Below, piece after piece: positions 30,260-38,188 of a stretch of 38,188 bases of DNA. The stretch comes from an uncultured Negativibacillus sp. (GTDB taxonomy: Bacteria; Bacillota; Clostridia; Oscillospirales; Ruminococcaceae), in assembly GCF_944388365.1 (NCBI RefSeq), contig NZ_CALXIN010000013.1, positions 1 through 38,188 on the forward strand, read 5' to 3'. The translations under genes and the position numbers were made by a program. Position 1 is the first letter of the stretch, and every line of letters begins with the position of its first letter. Under the pieces are notes generated by a model that saw nothing but the letters and a program-made list of their open reading frames with translations, was not told where the DNA came from and ran no database searches.

Positions 30260-31243
30260 TTATTTGAGAACCTGCTTAAATACACGGTAGAAGTTTTTGT
30301 AGGCGACTTTGTCACAATCCTCCTGGCTGTATCCGCGCTTTTTCATTTCCAGAATCAGATTGTATGCTTCTGCTTCGTTGGATACACCGTCCGCACTTGG
30401 AGAATCCAGATTGGAGCTGAACGAGCCGAGCGCCTCGCCTCCCAGATAATCGTCAAAATCGTAGCCCAGACCGATATGGTCGATGCCGATGAGGTTGGCG
30501 ATGTAATCGAGGTGGTCGCAGAGTTTCTGGACATTCTGTTCCTCACGTTTTTCACTGACAAATTCGCGCAGGCTGTTCATGCCGACCAAACCGCCGGTCT
30601 TTGCAATTTCCTTGAGCATTTCGTCGGTCAGGTTGCGTTTTGCCGGACAAACGGTGCGGGAGTTGGAGTGGGAAGCGATGACCGGAGTGGTCGCAATGCT
30701 CATCAAATCCCAGAAGGATTTGTCGTTGAGATGGGAAACATCCAGCACCATTCCCAGTTTTTCCATCCGTTTGACTGCCAGCTTTCCGGCTTCGGTCAAA
30801 CCGCGGGTTGGGTCCTGCGGACAGCCGGTAGCCAGCGCATTCAGTTCGTTCCAGGTCAGCATTGCGTGGCGTGCGCCGACTTCGTTGTAGAAATAGTCGA
30901 TCATGTCGATGTCCTCACCGATCTGGCTGAGTCCTTCGATACCGGTGACAACGTTGATTTTGCCTGCCTTGGTGCCCTTTTCAAAGTCATCATATTTGGT
31001 GACAAAGTTTAAAAGGTCGGCAGAATCCACCATCTCCGCCTTGATGCTCTCGACAATCTGTTTGGAGCGGGCAGCAGGGTCTTTGTCGTACGGCGGGTCA
31101 ATCCAGATGACAAAGATACCGCCGGTTACCTTGCCTGCCTGAAATTTTTTAAGATGATATTTGCGGAAAATATCGGTTTCGTGGTTGTCTACACGTTTGC
31201 AGGTGACGTCGGTCCAGACGTCGCCATGTCCATCAAAAAGCAT
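30260..31243 (-). CDS. Membrane dipeptidase family protein (peptidase M19)
   Basis: A 327-residue zinc-dependent dipeptidase of the renal dipeptidase family. The N-terminal FDGHGDVW carries the His-x-Asp zinc pair; VLDVSHLND and IASHSNSR supply further ligands; the C-terminal region includes IGIDHIGLGYDFDDY. No signal peptide is visible, so it is cytosolic despite the family name. M19 enzymes cleave dipeptides, including ones with D-residues. The start at ATG 31243 follows GAAGGAGG; the frame is open 18 codons further without a ribosome site. The DUF819 membrane protein gene lies just upstream on the same strand, suggesting peptide uptake coupled to cleavage (inference). Confidence 0.93.
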   Translation of the reverse strand: MLFDGHGDVWTDVTCKRVDNHETDIFRKYHLKKFQAGKVTGGIFVIWIDPPYDKDPAARSKQIVESIKAEMVDSADLLNFVTKYDDFEKGTKAGKINVVTGIEGLSQIGEDIDMIDYFYNEVGARHAMLTWNELNALATGCPQDPTRGLTEAGKLAVKRMEKLGMVLDVSHLNDKSFWDLMSIATTPVIASHSNSRTVCPAKRNLTDEMLKEIAKTGGLVGMNSLREFVSEKREEQNVQKLCDHLDYIANLIGIDHIGLGYDFDDYLGGEALGSFSSNLDSPSADGVSNEAEAYNLILEMKKRGYSQEDCDKVAYKNFYRVFKQVLK

Positions 31244-31318
31244 GGGATAATCCTCCTTCGTAACTTGAGTGGAATTCACTCCTTTATAAAGATACATCCA
31301 ATCAAGCCGGAATGCAAC

Positions 31319-31358
31319 AACAGGACGAAAGAGAAAATTTTTTCTCTTTCGTCCTGTT
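31319..31358 (-). terminator. Hairpin after the DUF819 gene
   Basis: AACAGGACGAAAGAGAAA pairs with TTTCTCTTTCGTCCTGTT, an 18-bp stem. The minus-strand tail TGTTGC is a weak U-tract, so partial read-through into the dipeptidase gene is possible. Confidence 0.65.
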
Positions 31359-31374
31359 TCCTGTGCAGTATTTT

Positions 31375-32562
31375 TTAGGAAAGAAGGGTTCCGACCAGGA
31401 TGCCGTAGTAATTGCCCAGGACATAGCCCAGTGTTCCAATCAGCAGAACCGGACCGACCAGCTTGTTCCAGCCTTTCGAGATCGCCATAGCAGCGGCAGT
31501 AGTAGGTCCGCCGATGTTGGCGTTGGAAGCAAGGATGACTTCCTCCAGACTAAAATGAAAGATTTTTCCGAAGATCAATGTGACCAGCATATTGAAGGAA
31601 ACGATAATCAGCGCATAAACCAGCAGCAGCGGAGCCTGTGTGATGATGTTCATGATCGAAGCAGGAGCGCCGATCACCGCAAAGAAAATGTGAATCAGGA
31701 AGGTTCCGATTTCGTTGGCGCCAGGAGCATCGTTAAATACCTTAGGCAGAGCGGTCGCACAGATCATGGTCAGGGTGGTCATGATCAGATATTTATTTCC
31801 GAGCAGCTGGTTGAGCACAAAGCTGGCGCCTTCTGCAGGGAAAAGCTTGGCAAAAAAGTTTGCAATGGTGGTGGCGATAGCGACAATGATGGTGGAAGCC
31901 GCAAAGCAGAAGGCAATGTTCTGCAGCGAAATCGGTTTTGCCTTCCAGTAGCTTTCAGAACTTTTGTTCATTCCAGCTTCCACTTCGTCCACCAGAGGAT
32001 GGCTGTAATGCTTACGGAAAAAGTTCATGGCAGGCATGGCGATCAGCACAAAGAAGTAGAGCGCCATCAACAGGTTGTCCGCAACCACGGCCTGAGAGCT
32101 CAGCTCTCCCGAAGCGGCGAAGGTGTCGGCCATGGCGGCAAAGTTGACCGAACCGCCGACGTAGGTGCCGGAAAACATGGCGGCAACTTTGTTCAGGTTG
32201 GGAACAAAGCGGTTGAGCATGAAAAATCCAACCAATGCGCCAAGAACGGTGCCGACCGAGCTGATCAGAAAAATGATGAGCAGCTTGCCGCTTTCCTTGC
32301 CGATTTTTTTGATATTGCACTGGAACAGAAGCAGGGGAATTGCCAGCGGAACAACATAGTCCCATACCGAATCATATACAGGGGATACGGTAGGAATCAA
32401 TCCAACGTTGGATAAAATCATCGTTCCCAGCATTGCCAAAACACAGCCGGTAATTTTGGAAGCCCATTTGTAGCGCTGCTCCAGCCAGATCGCCAGCGCA
32501 GCGTCGCCGACCAGAAGCGCCCACAAAACCCAGGTATTGTCAGCGCTGATGAAAGATGCCAT
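31375..32562 (-). CDS. DUF819 (YjcL-like) integral membrane protein
   Basis: A 395-residue protein with about ten to twelve hydrophobic helices. The segments NVGLIPTVSPVYDSVWDYVVPLAIPLLLFQCNIKKI, AMFSGTYVGGSVNFAAMAD and NANIGGPTTAAAMA, Gly/Asn-rich breaks between helices, are characteristic of DUF819 and suggest a pseudo-duplicated transporter. Its substrate is unknown. The start at ATG 32562 follows AAGGGAG; the open frame extends 16 codons upstream without a ribosome site. The M19 dipeptidase gene follows 131 bp downstream, hinting at transport of a dipeptide or an amino-acid derivative. Confidence 0.92.
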   Translation of the reverse strand: MASFISADNTWVLWALLVGDAALAIWLEQRYKWASKITGCVLAMLGTMILSNVGLIPTVSPVYDSVWDYVVPLAIPLLLFQCNIKKIGKESGKLLIIFLISSVGTVLGALVGFFMLNRFVPNLNKVAAMFSGTYVGGSVNFAAMADTFAASGELSSQAVVADNLLMALYFFVLIAMPAMNFFRKHYSHPLVDEVEAGMNKSSESYWKAKPISLQNIAFCFAASTIIVAIATTIANFFAKLFPAEGASFVLNQLLGNKYLIMTTLTMICATALPKVFNDAPGANEIGTFLIHIFFAVIGAPASIMNIITQAPLLLVYALIIVSFNMLVTLIFGKIFHFSLEEVILASNANIGGPTTAAAMAISKGWNKLVGPVLLIGTLGYVLGNYYGILVGTLLS

Positions 32563-32807
32563 AAAATACACTCCCTTGGATGTTTTTGAGGTATCGCGTA
32601 CCAGGTACACCTATTTTAACATATTTTGATCACTTTGTATGCAGTTCTATCAAATTTAACAGAGACAAAAGTACAATAATTTGACAAAAATATAACAAAA
32701 CGGCGGAGAATCAGAGCAAAGTGTAACGTTTTTTTATCAATAACAACAATTTCCATCACAAGAAATGACAGCAATACTAACATTGGACAGGTTTCCAGCA
32801 AGAAAGA

Positions 32808-32844
32808 ATCCAGAATCAGAAGGCAGCGCCTTCTGATTCTGGAT
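32808..32844. terminator. 17-bp hairpin downstream of the secreted-protein gene
   Basis: ATCCAGAATCAGAAGGC pairs with GCCTTCTGATTCTGGAT around AGC, 13 bp beyond the stop codon on the minus strand. The tail (TCTTTCTTG) is only moderately T-rich. The remaining 245 bp up to the DUF819 gene hold no gene I can support. Confidence 0.68.
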
Positions 32845-32856
32845 AGAGAACTACGA

Positions 32857-34626
32857 TCAGCTGATTGCAATCAGCTTGGAAGGAGTGATCACCCAGGTTC
32901 CTTTTTGATACTCGGCGGTATTTTCCATATAATAAACGGCATCCTGACCATTGGTCTGCGCACCGATGCTGTAAGTGATGGTGTTGTCCTGCCAGTGGTC
33001 GTCAATTTGAATCAGCACGCCATCCCGATAATATGCAATGTCAGAACCTTCCGGTTTTGTCCATTTTCCGCTTTCCTCAAGCTGCTGCAGGCTGCCTGCA
33101 TAGAGCGAGAAGGTGTATCCTTTTTTGGAGAGGTTGTCTTCCATCAGGCTGCAAAGATAGGAAAGCGCAGGTTCGGGCAGGTCGGTGTTCTGGAAATGGA
33201 TAGTTACTTCCTTGATTTTTCGGAAATAACCTGGTTCATCCTCGATCAGCTGCAGCAGCATCTGGGTGTAGGCTGCCGCATAGCGCTTGATTTGTGTCAA
33301 CTTGACTGCCTCCTGGATGGCGGCTCTGGTTTCTTTGCCGTCGACCAGCTGATAGAGCAAACCATATCCTTCGGTCTGTCCGCGGAGCAGCAGTGCGGAA
33401 TCGTTGATGCTGACGGTATAATTGTTGTCGGCAATTTGCAGGTAAAAGGTCAGTGGATTTTTCAGGAAATAATTTTTGTTCACCTTTTGAATGTTGTCCT
33501 TCTGGACGCAAAGAGAGGTCAGCAGCGGTCGGAGCAGCTCGGTAGAGGCAAGGTTAGCCACAGTGACCGGCGGCTGGGACAGCTCGGAAGGAGCGCTGTC
33601 TAATACGGTAAATCGTTGTCCGCTGAGAATGGGGTAAAACCACAGAGGATGTGCAGGGAGGTCGGTGAGCGAACTGTCCAACTGGGACAGAAAGCCATCA
33701 TCCATGCCGTAGAAATAGAAGATGTCGTCCTGATAGTCCTGCTGGTCCAGATAGATTTTAGCGCCCATCTCTGCCGGTTGGAGATACAGCTGTTCGCCAT
33801 CGCCGGAGAGACGATATAAGACTTTGCTGCCGCCGCCGGTATACTGCCGGCGGTAAGGATTGGCCTGATGATAGGCAAGATACAGCTTGTCTGCATCTGC
33901 ATTTGTGAGGTCATCGGTGCTGGTGAAGAAAAGTCCTTTTTCGTCCACGCGGCAGATTTGCGGGCGGTCCGATACCAGCGAAAGGACACTGCTCTGTGCG
34001 CTCGGATTTGAGCTTAGCTCCTTCAGCACCTCGATGAGTGTGGACAGATGTTCCGTTGCAAACGGCAGGTCATCATAGGCCAAGTCTGCTTGATTGTTGA
34101 TGCGGATCAAAAAGCGGTCAGAGTTAGAGATAGTGCACCAGGATTGCACTTGGTTGTGACCGGAGCTGCCACGGGACACCAGTTCCAACTGGAACGCCTT
34201 GGGATAGTCGGCGGCATCATAGCCGGTGACCTCGGTACGGCTGGTGATAGGGGTTGCTTTGGTAGCTTCCATCGCCTGCCAGATGCGGGCAATCTGTGTT
34301 GGGTCGTCGATCAGATAGAGCTTACCCTGGTCGAACAGACGGATGGATAAAATATCGTCCAAAGCAGGCAAGCCGAGTGTTGGACTGTCGGTGTCACTGA
34401 CAGGCTGCGGGCCGATGCCATAGTATTCGTTGATGGCTCTGCATCCATCAGAGGTGATGAAATCCGGCGTTGGTGTGTCGACCGGTTCCAATGCGATCAC
34501 CTCGACAGGGTCGACAGGGGCAATATCCGGTACTTTTGCAGCGGCTTCGGCAGAAGCAGGAAGAGCAGTACAGACAGCCAGCAAACCGGCGATCATTGTA
34601 CAGGATGCGCGATAAAACAGCTTCAT
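32857..34626 (-). CDS. Secreted protein of unknown function, 589 aa
   Basis: A large exported protein. A basic start and hydrophobic core (about residues 8-24) end in ALPASA, a good signal peptidase I site near residue 26; there is no lipobox. The mature part has no family I recognise. It is moderately acidic with many Gln, Asp and Tyr, and contains stretches such as YDAADYPKAFQLELVSRG and GSKVLYRLSGDGEQLYL that suggest beta-rich folding, resembling regulatory or YcdB/YycH-like envelope proteins only in general style. AAGGAGG lies seven bases before the ATG. It is monocistronic, between the DUF819 gene and the divergent RHH-clpB pair. Confidence 0.85.
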   Translation of the reverse strand: MKLFYRASCTMIAGLLAVCTALPASAEAAAKVPDIAPVDPVEVIALEPVDTPTPDFITSDGCRAINEYYGIGPQPVSDTDSPTLGLPALDDILSIRLFDQGKLYLIDDPTQIARIWQAMEATKATPITSRTEVTGYDAADYPKAFQLELVSRGSSGHNQVQSWCTISNSDRFLIRINNQADLAYDDLPFATEHLSTLIEVLKELSSNPSAQSSVLSLVSDRPQICRVDEKGLFFTSTDDLTNADADKLYLAYHQANPYRRQYTGGGSKVLYRLSGDGEQLYLQPAEMGAKIYLDQQDYQDDIFYFYGMDDGFLSQLDSSLTDLPAHPLWFYPILSGQRFTVLDSAPSELSQPPVTVANLASTELLRPLLTSLCVQKDNIQKVNKNYFLKNPLTFYLQIADNNYTVSINDSALLLRGQTEGYGLLYQLVDGKETRAAIQEAVKLTQIKRYAAAYTQMLLQLIEDEPGYFRKIKEVTIHFQNTDLPEPALSYLCSLMEDNLSKKGYTFSLYAGSLQQLEESGKWTKPEGSDIAYYRDGVLIQIDDHWQDNTITYSIGAQTNGQDAVYYMENTAEYQKGTWVITPSKLIAIS

Positions 34627-34775
34627 AAAGATCCTCCTTTTCTATTTTGCTATCTACTATAAAAGTGGGATTTTCTTTCCGACCTACTGCAACCGAATTT
34701 CGATGGATGTAGAGAAAAATATAAGCAGCATTTGTATATAAAATGTAAATTTGATAATTATATTATATAATATGC

Positions 34776-34804
34776 TTGACAAGTTTCATAACTTGATTTA
34801 CAAT
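34776..34804 (+). promoter_or_regulatory. SigA promoter of RHH-clpB with operator inverted repeat
   Basis: A perfect TTGACA (34776-34781) and TACAAT (34799-34804) are 17 bp apart. CAAGTT-TCAT-AACTTG (34780-34795) is a perfect 6-bp inverted repeat between them. A 12-bp palindrome TATTATATAATA (34761-34772) lies just upstream. No CtsR or CIRCE (HrcA) heat-shock site is present. Confidence 0.75.
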
Positions 34805-34839
34805 AATATCAAACATGGGAGAGAAGGTGTGAATCAGCA

Positions 34840-35496
34840 ATGGGAAAAAGCGTATACAGTCTGGTACTCAGCGATGATGTGGTAGAGGCAGTAGATCGGG
34901 CCGCCTATGCAATGGGCAGCAGCCGCTCCAATCTGATCAATCAGATTTTGGCTGAGTATGTTTCATTTATTACGCCGGAAAAGAGAAGGAAGGATATTTT
35001 TGATTCGCTGGTTTCGGTCATCAACGGTTTTGAACCGTTTCAGGTGCAGAGCCGCGGTTCGGACAATATGCTCAGCATCCGCAGTCCGCTGCGGGTAAAG
35101 TATAATCCCACCATCAAATATACGGTGGAACTTTCCAGAGGCAGCGGCGATGAGATCGGGCAGCTCAAAATCATGACCCGAACCCAGTCGGAGGCGCTGA
35201 TCGAACTGCTGGACGCTTTCTTTTACCAGTTTTGCCAAATCGAACAGAGGTACATCCGGCGGTTCTTCCCTGAGGTAGTACCGCAGTATCAAATCGGCCA
35301 GGGACGGCTGATCCGAAATTTTTCGCTGCTCAAAAAAGAATGCAGCAACAATGAGATCGGCAGTGCTATCGCAGCCTATATCCAGATGATTGACCGTGCA
35401 CTGAAAGCCTGCCTGGGCGTTCCGGCAGAGCAGTGGGAGCGAAAGATCGAGGGCATTTATCTGGAGTATCTCAAGGACGCCCCGATAATCTGTTAA
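34840..35496 (+). CDS. Ribbon-helix-helix domain protein upstream of clpB
   Basis: A 218-residue protein. Residues 1-45 (VYSLVLSDDVVEAVDRAAYAMGSSRSNLINQIL) fit a ribbon-helix-helix DNA-binding domain: a short beta strand, a helix and a second helix after GSSRSNL. The remaining about 170 residues are unfamiliar, with a hydrophobic-charged mix and a region TQSEALIELLDAFFYQF that looks helical. RHH proteins bind operators as dimers. It lies 51 bp before clpB on the same strand, and a perfect inverted repeat sits inside the shared promoter, so it may autoregulate and control clpB. Family assignment beyond RHH is not possible here. Confidence 0.78.
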   Translation: MGKSVYSLVLSDDVVEAVDRAAYAMGSSRSNLINQILAEYVSFITPEKRRKDIFDSLVSVINGFEPFQVQSRGSDNMLSIRSPLRVKYNPTIKYTVELSRGSGDEIGQLKIMTRTQSEALIELLDAFFYQFCQIEQRYIRRFFPEVVPQYQIGQGRLIRNFSLLKKECSNNEIGSAIAAYIQMIDRALKACLGVPAEQWERKIEGIYLEYLKDAPIIC

Positions 35497-35547
35497 AAAT
35501 GGAAAATGATATAGATGATTAATTGTTATGGAAGGTAGTGAGCAAGC

Positions 35548-38160
35548 ATGAATGCACAGAAATTTACCCAGAAATCGCTGGAAGCAGTACAACAGGCAAA
35601 TAATATCGCCTTGGAAAACAACAATATGCAGATCGAGCAGGAGCACCTGCTGTATGCATTGCTGACCATCGACGACAGCCTGATTGCTCAGCTTCTGAAA
35701 AAGATGGAAATAGACCCGCGTGCCTTTGCACAGGCAGTGAAACAGGAAATCGACAAGATGCCTGGTGTCACCGGCTCCGGACGGGAAGCAGGCAAAATCT
35801 ATGTAGCGCAGGATGTGGATGCAGTCCTGGCAAAATCCGAGAGCATCGCTGATTCGATGAAGGACGAGTATGTCTCGGTTGAGCACCTGATGATTGCGCT
35901 GCTGGAAAATCCAAACAAGAACCTCAAAGAGCTGTTCAAGCTGTTTGACCTCAAGAAAAATGACTTTCTGAAGGTATTGCAGCAGGTGCGCGGCAACACC
36001 CGTGTCACCAGCGATTCGCCGGAAAGCACCTATGACGTGCTCAAAAAATATGGTCATGATCTGGTGGAGGATGCCCGCAACAAAAAGCTCGATCCGGTCA
36101 TCGGACGTGATTCTGAAATCCGAAACGTCATTATGATTCTGTCCAGAAAGACAAAGAACAATCCTGTGCTTATCGGTGAACCTGGTGTCGGTAAGACCGC
36201 TATCGCCGAAGGTCTGGCGCTTCGTATCGTCCGCGGAGATGTTCCGGCAAACCTGAAGGATAAAACCATCTTCTCGCTGGATATGGGTGCGCTGATTGCA
36301 GGCGCAAAGTTCCGCGGCGAGTTTGAGGAACGACTCAAAGCGGTTCTGGGCGAGATCAAAAAGAGCGAAGGCAAGATTATCCTCTTTATTGATGAGCTGC
36401 ACACCATCGTAGGCGCCGGCAAGACCGAAGGCTCGATGGATGCCGGCAACCTGTTAAAACCAATGCTGGCCCGTGGTGAGCTGCACTGTATCGGTGCAAC
36501 CACTCTGGACGAGTACCGCAAATATATTGAAAAGGATGCTGCGCTGGAGCGTCGTTTCCAGCCGGTACTGGTTGCAGAACCGACCGTGGAGGATACCATC
36601 TCGATCCTGCGTGGTCTGAAGGAACGTTACGAGGTTTATCACGGTGTCAAGATTCAGGATGCTGCGCTGATTGCAGCGGCAACCCTGTCCGACCGTTATA
36701 TCTCCGACCGTTTCCTGCCGGATAAGGCAATCGACCTGGTCGATGAAGCGTGCGCGATGATCCGTACCGAGATGGATTCGATGCCGACCGAGCTGGATGA
36801 GCTCAACCGCAAGATCATCCAGCAGGAAATTGCACAGGCTGCCCTCAAGAAAGAGGAGGATAAGCTGTCCAAGGAACGTCTGGAAGCAGTTACCAAGGAA
36901 CTGGCGCAGCTCAGAGAGAAATTCAATTCGATGAAGGCGCAGTGGGACAACGAAAAGACCGCCATCACCAAAGTACAGAAGCTGCGTGAGGAAATCGAAC
37001 AGGTCGGCGGAGAGATCGAACGTGCAGAAAGAGAATACGACCTCAACAAAGCAGCCGAACTCAAGTATGGCAAGCTGCCGCAGCTCAAAGCAGAACTGGA
37101 AAAAGAGGAAAAGCTGGCAGAAGAAGCGCAGCAGTCCAGCCTGCTGAGAGATAAGGTCACCGAGGAAGAAATCGCCAAGGTGGTCGGCAAGTGGACCGGC
37201 ATCCCTGTTTCCAAGATCATGGAGGGTGAGCGCGAGAAGCTGCTGCACATGGAGGACATCCTGCACGAAAACGTCGTCGGACAGGATGAGGCAGTCCGCC
37301 TTGTCAGCGAAGCAATCCTGCGTTCGAGGGCAGGTATCTCCGACCCGAACCGTCCAATCGGTTCCTTCCTGTTCCTGGGACCTACCGGTGTCGGTAAGAC
37401 CCAGCTTGCAAAGACCCTTGCCAAGACCTTGTTTGATGATGAAAACAACATGGTCCGTATTGATATGAGTGAATACATGGAGAAATACTCCGTCTCCCGT
37501 CTGATCGGAGCGCCTCCAGGATATGTCGGCTATGAAGAGGGCGGTCAGCTGACTGAAGCGGTTCGCCGCAGACCGTACTCGGTTGTTTTGTTCGATGAGG
37601 TGGAGAAAGCACACCCTGATGTGTTCAACGTCCTGCTTCAGGTATTGGACGATGGACGAATCACCGATTCTCAGGGACGTACCGTCGACTTTAAGAACAC
37701 CATCATCATCCTGACCTCCAACCTTGGTTCCTCCTATATCCTCGATGGCATCACTCCTGACGGACAGATCAGCGACGAGGCAAAGGAACAGGTCAATGCT
37801 TTGCTGAAGAACAGCTTCCGTCCGGAATTCTTGAACCGTCTGGATGAGATTGTATTCTATAAACCACTGACCAGAGAGAACATCGGCGGCATCATCGACC
37901 TGCTGATGAAGGATCTGAAGAAACGTCTGGAAGCAAAACAGATCGAACTTGTCATGACCGACGCTGCAAAACAGGTCATCATCGACAATGCTTACGACCC
38001 GATCTACGGCGCAAGACCGCTCAAACGGTACCTGCAAAGCCATGTAGAAACAATGCTGGGCCGCAAGATTATCGCCGGTGAGATCGGTGCGTCGGATGAC
38101 AACGACGAGATGTGTAAAGTTACCATCGACGCAGAAAACGGCGAACTGGTCATTCGATAA
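35548..38160 (+). CDS. clpB: ATP-dependent chaperone ClpB
   Basis: An 870-residue Hsp100 disaggregase that, with DnaK, pulls polypeptides out of aggregates. Domains in order are the Clp N-domain (1-145), nucleotide-binding domain 1 with Walker A GEPGVGKT (residues 210-217) and Walker B ILFIDELH (about 279-286), the coiled-coil middle domain (about 400-530, which separates ClpB from ClpC), and nucleotide-binding domain 2 with Walker A GPTGVGKT (611-618) and [11 protein letters not shown]. No ClpP-binding IGF loop is seen. Length is normal. The ATG lies 12 bases after GGAAGG. The sequence ends 28 bp after the stop, where a terminator stem seems to begin. Confidence 0.98.
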   Translation: MNAQKFTQKSLEAVQQANNIALENNNMQIEQEHLLYALLTIDDSLIAQLLKKMEIDPRAFAQAVKQEIDKMPGVTGSGREAGKIYVAQDVDAVLAKSESIADSMKDEYVSVEHLMIALLENPNKNLKELFKLFDLKKNDFLKVLQQVRGNTRVTSDSPESTYDVLKKYGHDLVEDARNKKLDPVIGRDSEIRNVIMILSRKTKNNPVLIGEPGVGKTAIAEGLALRIVRGDVPANLKDKTIFSLDMGALIAGAKFRGEFEERLKAVLGEIKKSEGKIILFIDELHTIVGAGKTEGSMDAGNLLKPMLARGELHCIGATTLDEYRKYIEKDAALERRFQPVLVAEPTVEDTISILRGLKERYEVYHGVKIQDAALIAAATLSDRYISDRFLPDKAIDLVDEACAMIRTEMDSMPTELDELNRKIIQQEIAQAALKKEEDKLSKERLEAVTKELAQLREKFNSMKAQWDNEKTAITKVQKLREEIEQVGGEIERAEREYDLNKAAELKYGKLPQLKAELEKEEKLAEEAQQSSLLRDKVTEEEIAKVVGKWTGIPVSKIMEGEREKLLHMEDILHENVVGQDEAVRLVSEAILRSRAGISDPNRPIGSFLFLGPTGVGKTQLAKTLAKTLFDDENNMVRIDMSEYMEKYSVSRLIGAPPGYVGYEEGGQLTEAVRRRPYSVVLFDEVEKAHPDVFNVLLQVLDDGRITDSQGRTVDFKNTIIILTSNLGSSYILDGITPDGQISDEAKEQVNALLKNSFRPEFLNRLDEIVFYKPLTRENIGGIIDLLMKDLKKRLEAKQIELVMTDAAKQVIIDNAYDPIYGARPLKRYLQSHVETMLGRKIIAGEIGASDDNDEMCKVTIDAENGELVIR

Positions 38161-38188
38161 ACTGGATAAGATAAAAAACCGGCTGTGC

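Noticed and set aside
34627..34839. CtsR or CIRCE heat-shock sites before clpB
   Set aside because: Neither the GGTCAAA repeats nor TTAGCACTC-N9-GAGTGCTAA occur here; only the CAAGTT/AACTTG repeat is present.
36454..38043. A 529-codon open frame opposite clpB, and similar long frames opposite adh (15853-17022) and the M3 peptidase gene (19100-20713)
   Set aside because: All are mirror frames of strongly supported genes; their translations are low-complexity and show no domains.
1..38188. CRISPR arrays, insertion sequences, prophage genes and attachment sites
   Set aside because: No regularly spaced repeats, transposase, integrase or phage structural genes were found; the gene content is chromosomal throughout.

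Overview
The window looks like chromosomal DNA of an anaerobic, endospore-forming member of the Clostridia with roughly balanced GC, probably an Oscillospiraceae/Ruminococcaceae-type Firmicute. The grounds are the sporulation genes gpr, spoIIP and spoVAC-AD-AE, strong AGGAGG ribosome binding sites, TTGACA/TATAAT promoters and many short U-tailed terminators. The genus is an inference; no 16S rRNA or species marker is present. There is no phage, insertion sequence or CRISPR array. The region is mostly housekeeping and sporulation genes, with a few poorly characterised operons.

Layout. 1-5.9 kb: a 5'-truncated tRNA-Asn and a Ham1-like NTPase gene on the plus strand, facing a leftward run of transglutaminase-like protein, MATE exporter, xth, trmK, Nif3-like protein and DUF1904. 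6-9.6 kb: a TVP38-type membrane protein gene, then leftward gpr-spoIIP divergent from rpsT, an arrangement also found in Bacillus. 9.7-11.8 kb: nudF and a second MATE exporter. 11.8-15.8 kb: leftward spoVAC-AD-AE (dipicolinate channel) divergent from alr, then a DUF2726 protein. 15.8-18.2 kb: an iron alcohol dehydrogenase with a Rex-like NADH-sensing operator over its promoter, a YgjP-like metallopeptidase, and a 59-residue protein gene behind a SigG-like promoter. 18.4-22.7 kb: an evenly spaced five-gene operon (M3 peptidase lipoprotein, P-loop kinase, LarE, flavodoxin-like protein, FmdE). 22.7-25.7 kb: an ECF sigma/anti-sigma pair, a PH-domain protein, a short coiled-coil protein with a palindromic operator, and a GNAT acetyltransferase. 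25.7-29 kb: a candidate small RNA, two tandem DUF3841 genes and typA. 29.3-32.6 kb: a pyridoxine-type kinase, an M19 dipeptidase and a DUF819 membrane protein. 32.8-38.2 kb: a large secreted protein of unknown function, then a ribbon-helix-helix protein gene and clpB.

Most novel points: (i) an intergenic candidate small RNA at about 25895-26004 with promoter, nested hairpin, unpaired CCCTCCTC segment and intrinsic terminator; (ii) an orphan LarE-flavodoxin-FmdE operon; (iii) an uncharacterised RHH protein gene directly before clpB, with a perfect inverted repeat between its promoter elements; (iv) the Rex-like operator on the alcohol dehydrogenase promoter; (v) SigG-like promoters before gpr, spoVAC and an unknown 59-aa gene; and (vi) several leader hairpins and palindromes at typA, pdxK and the 58-aa coiled-coil gene. 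All functional statements come from reading sequence and recalling families; no search was run.
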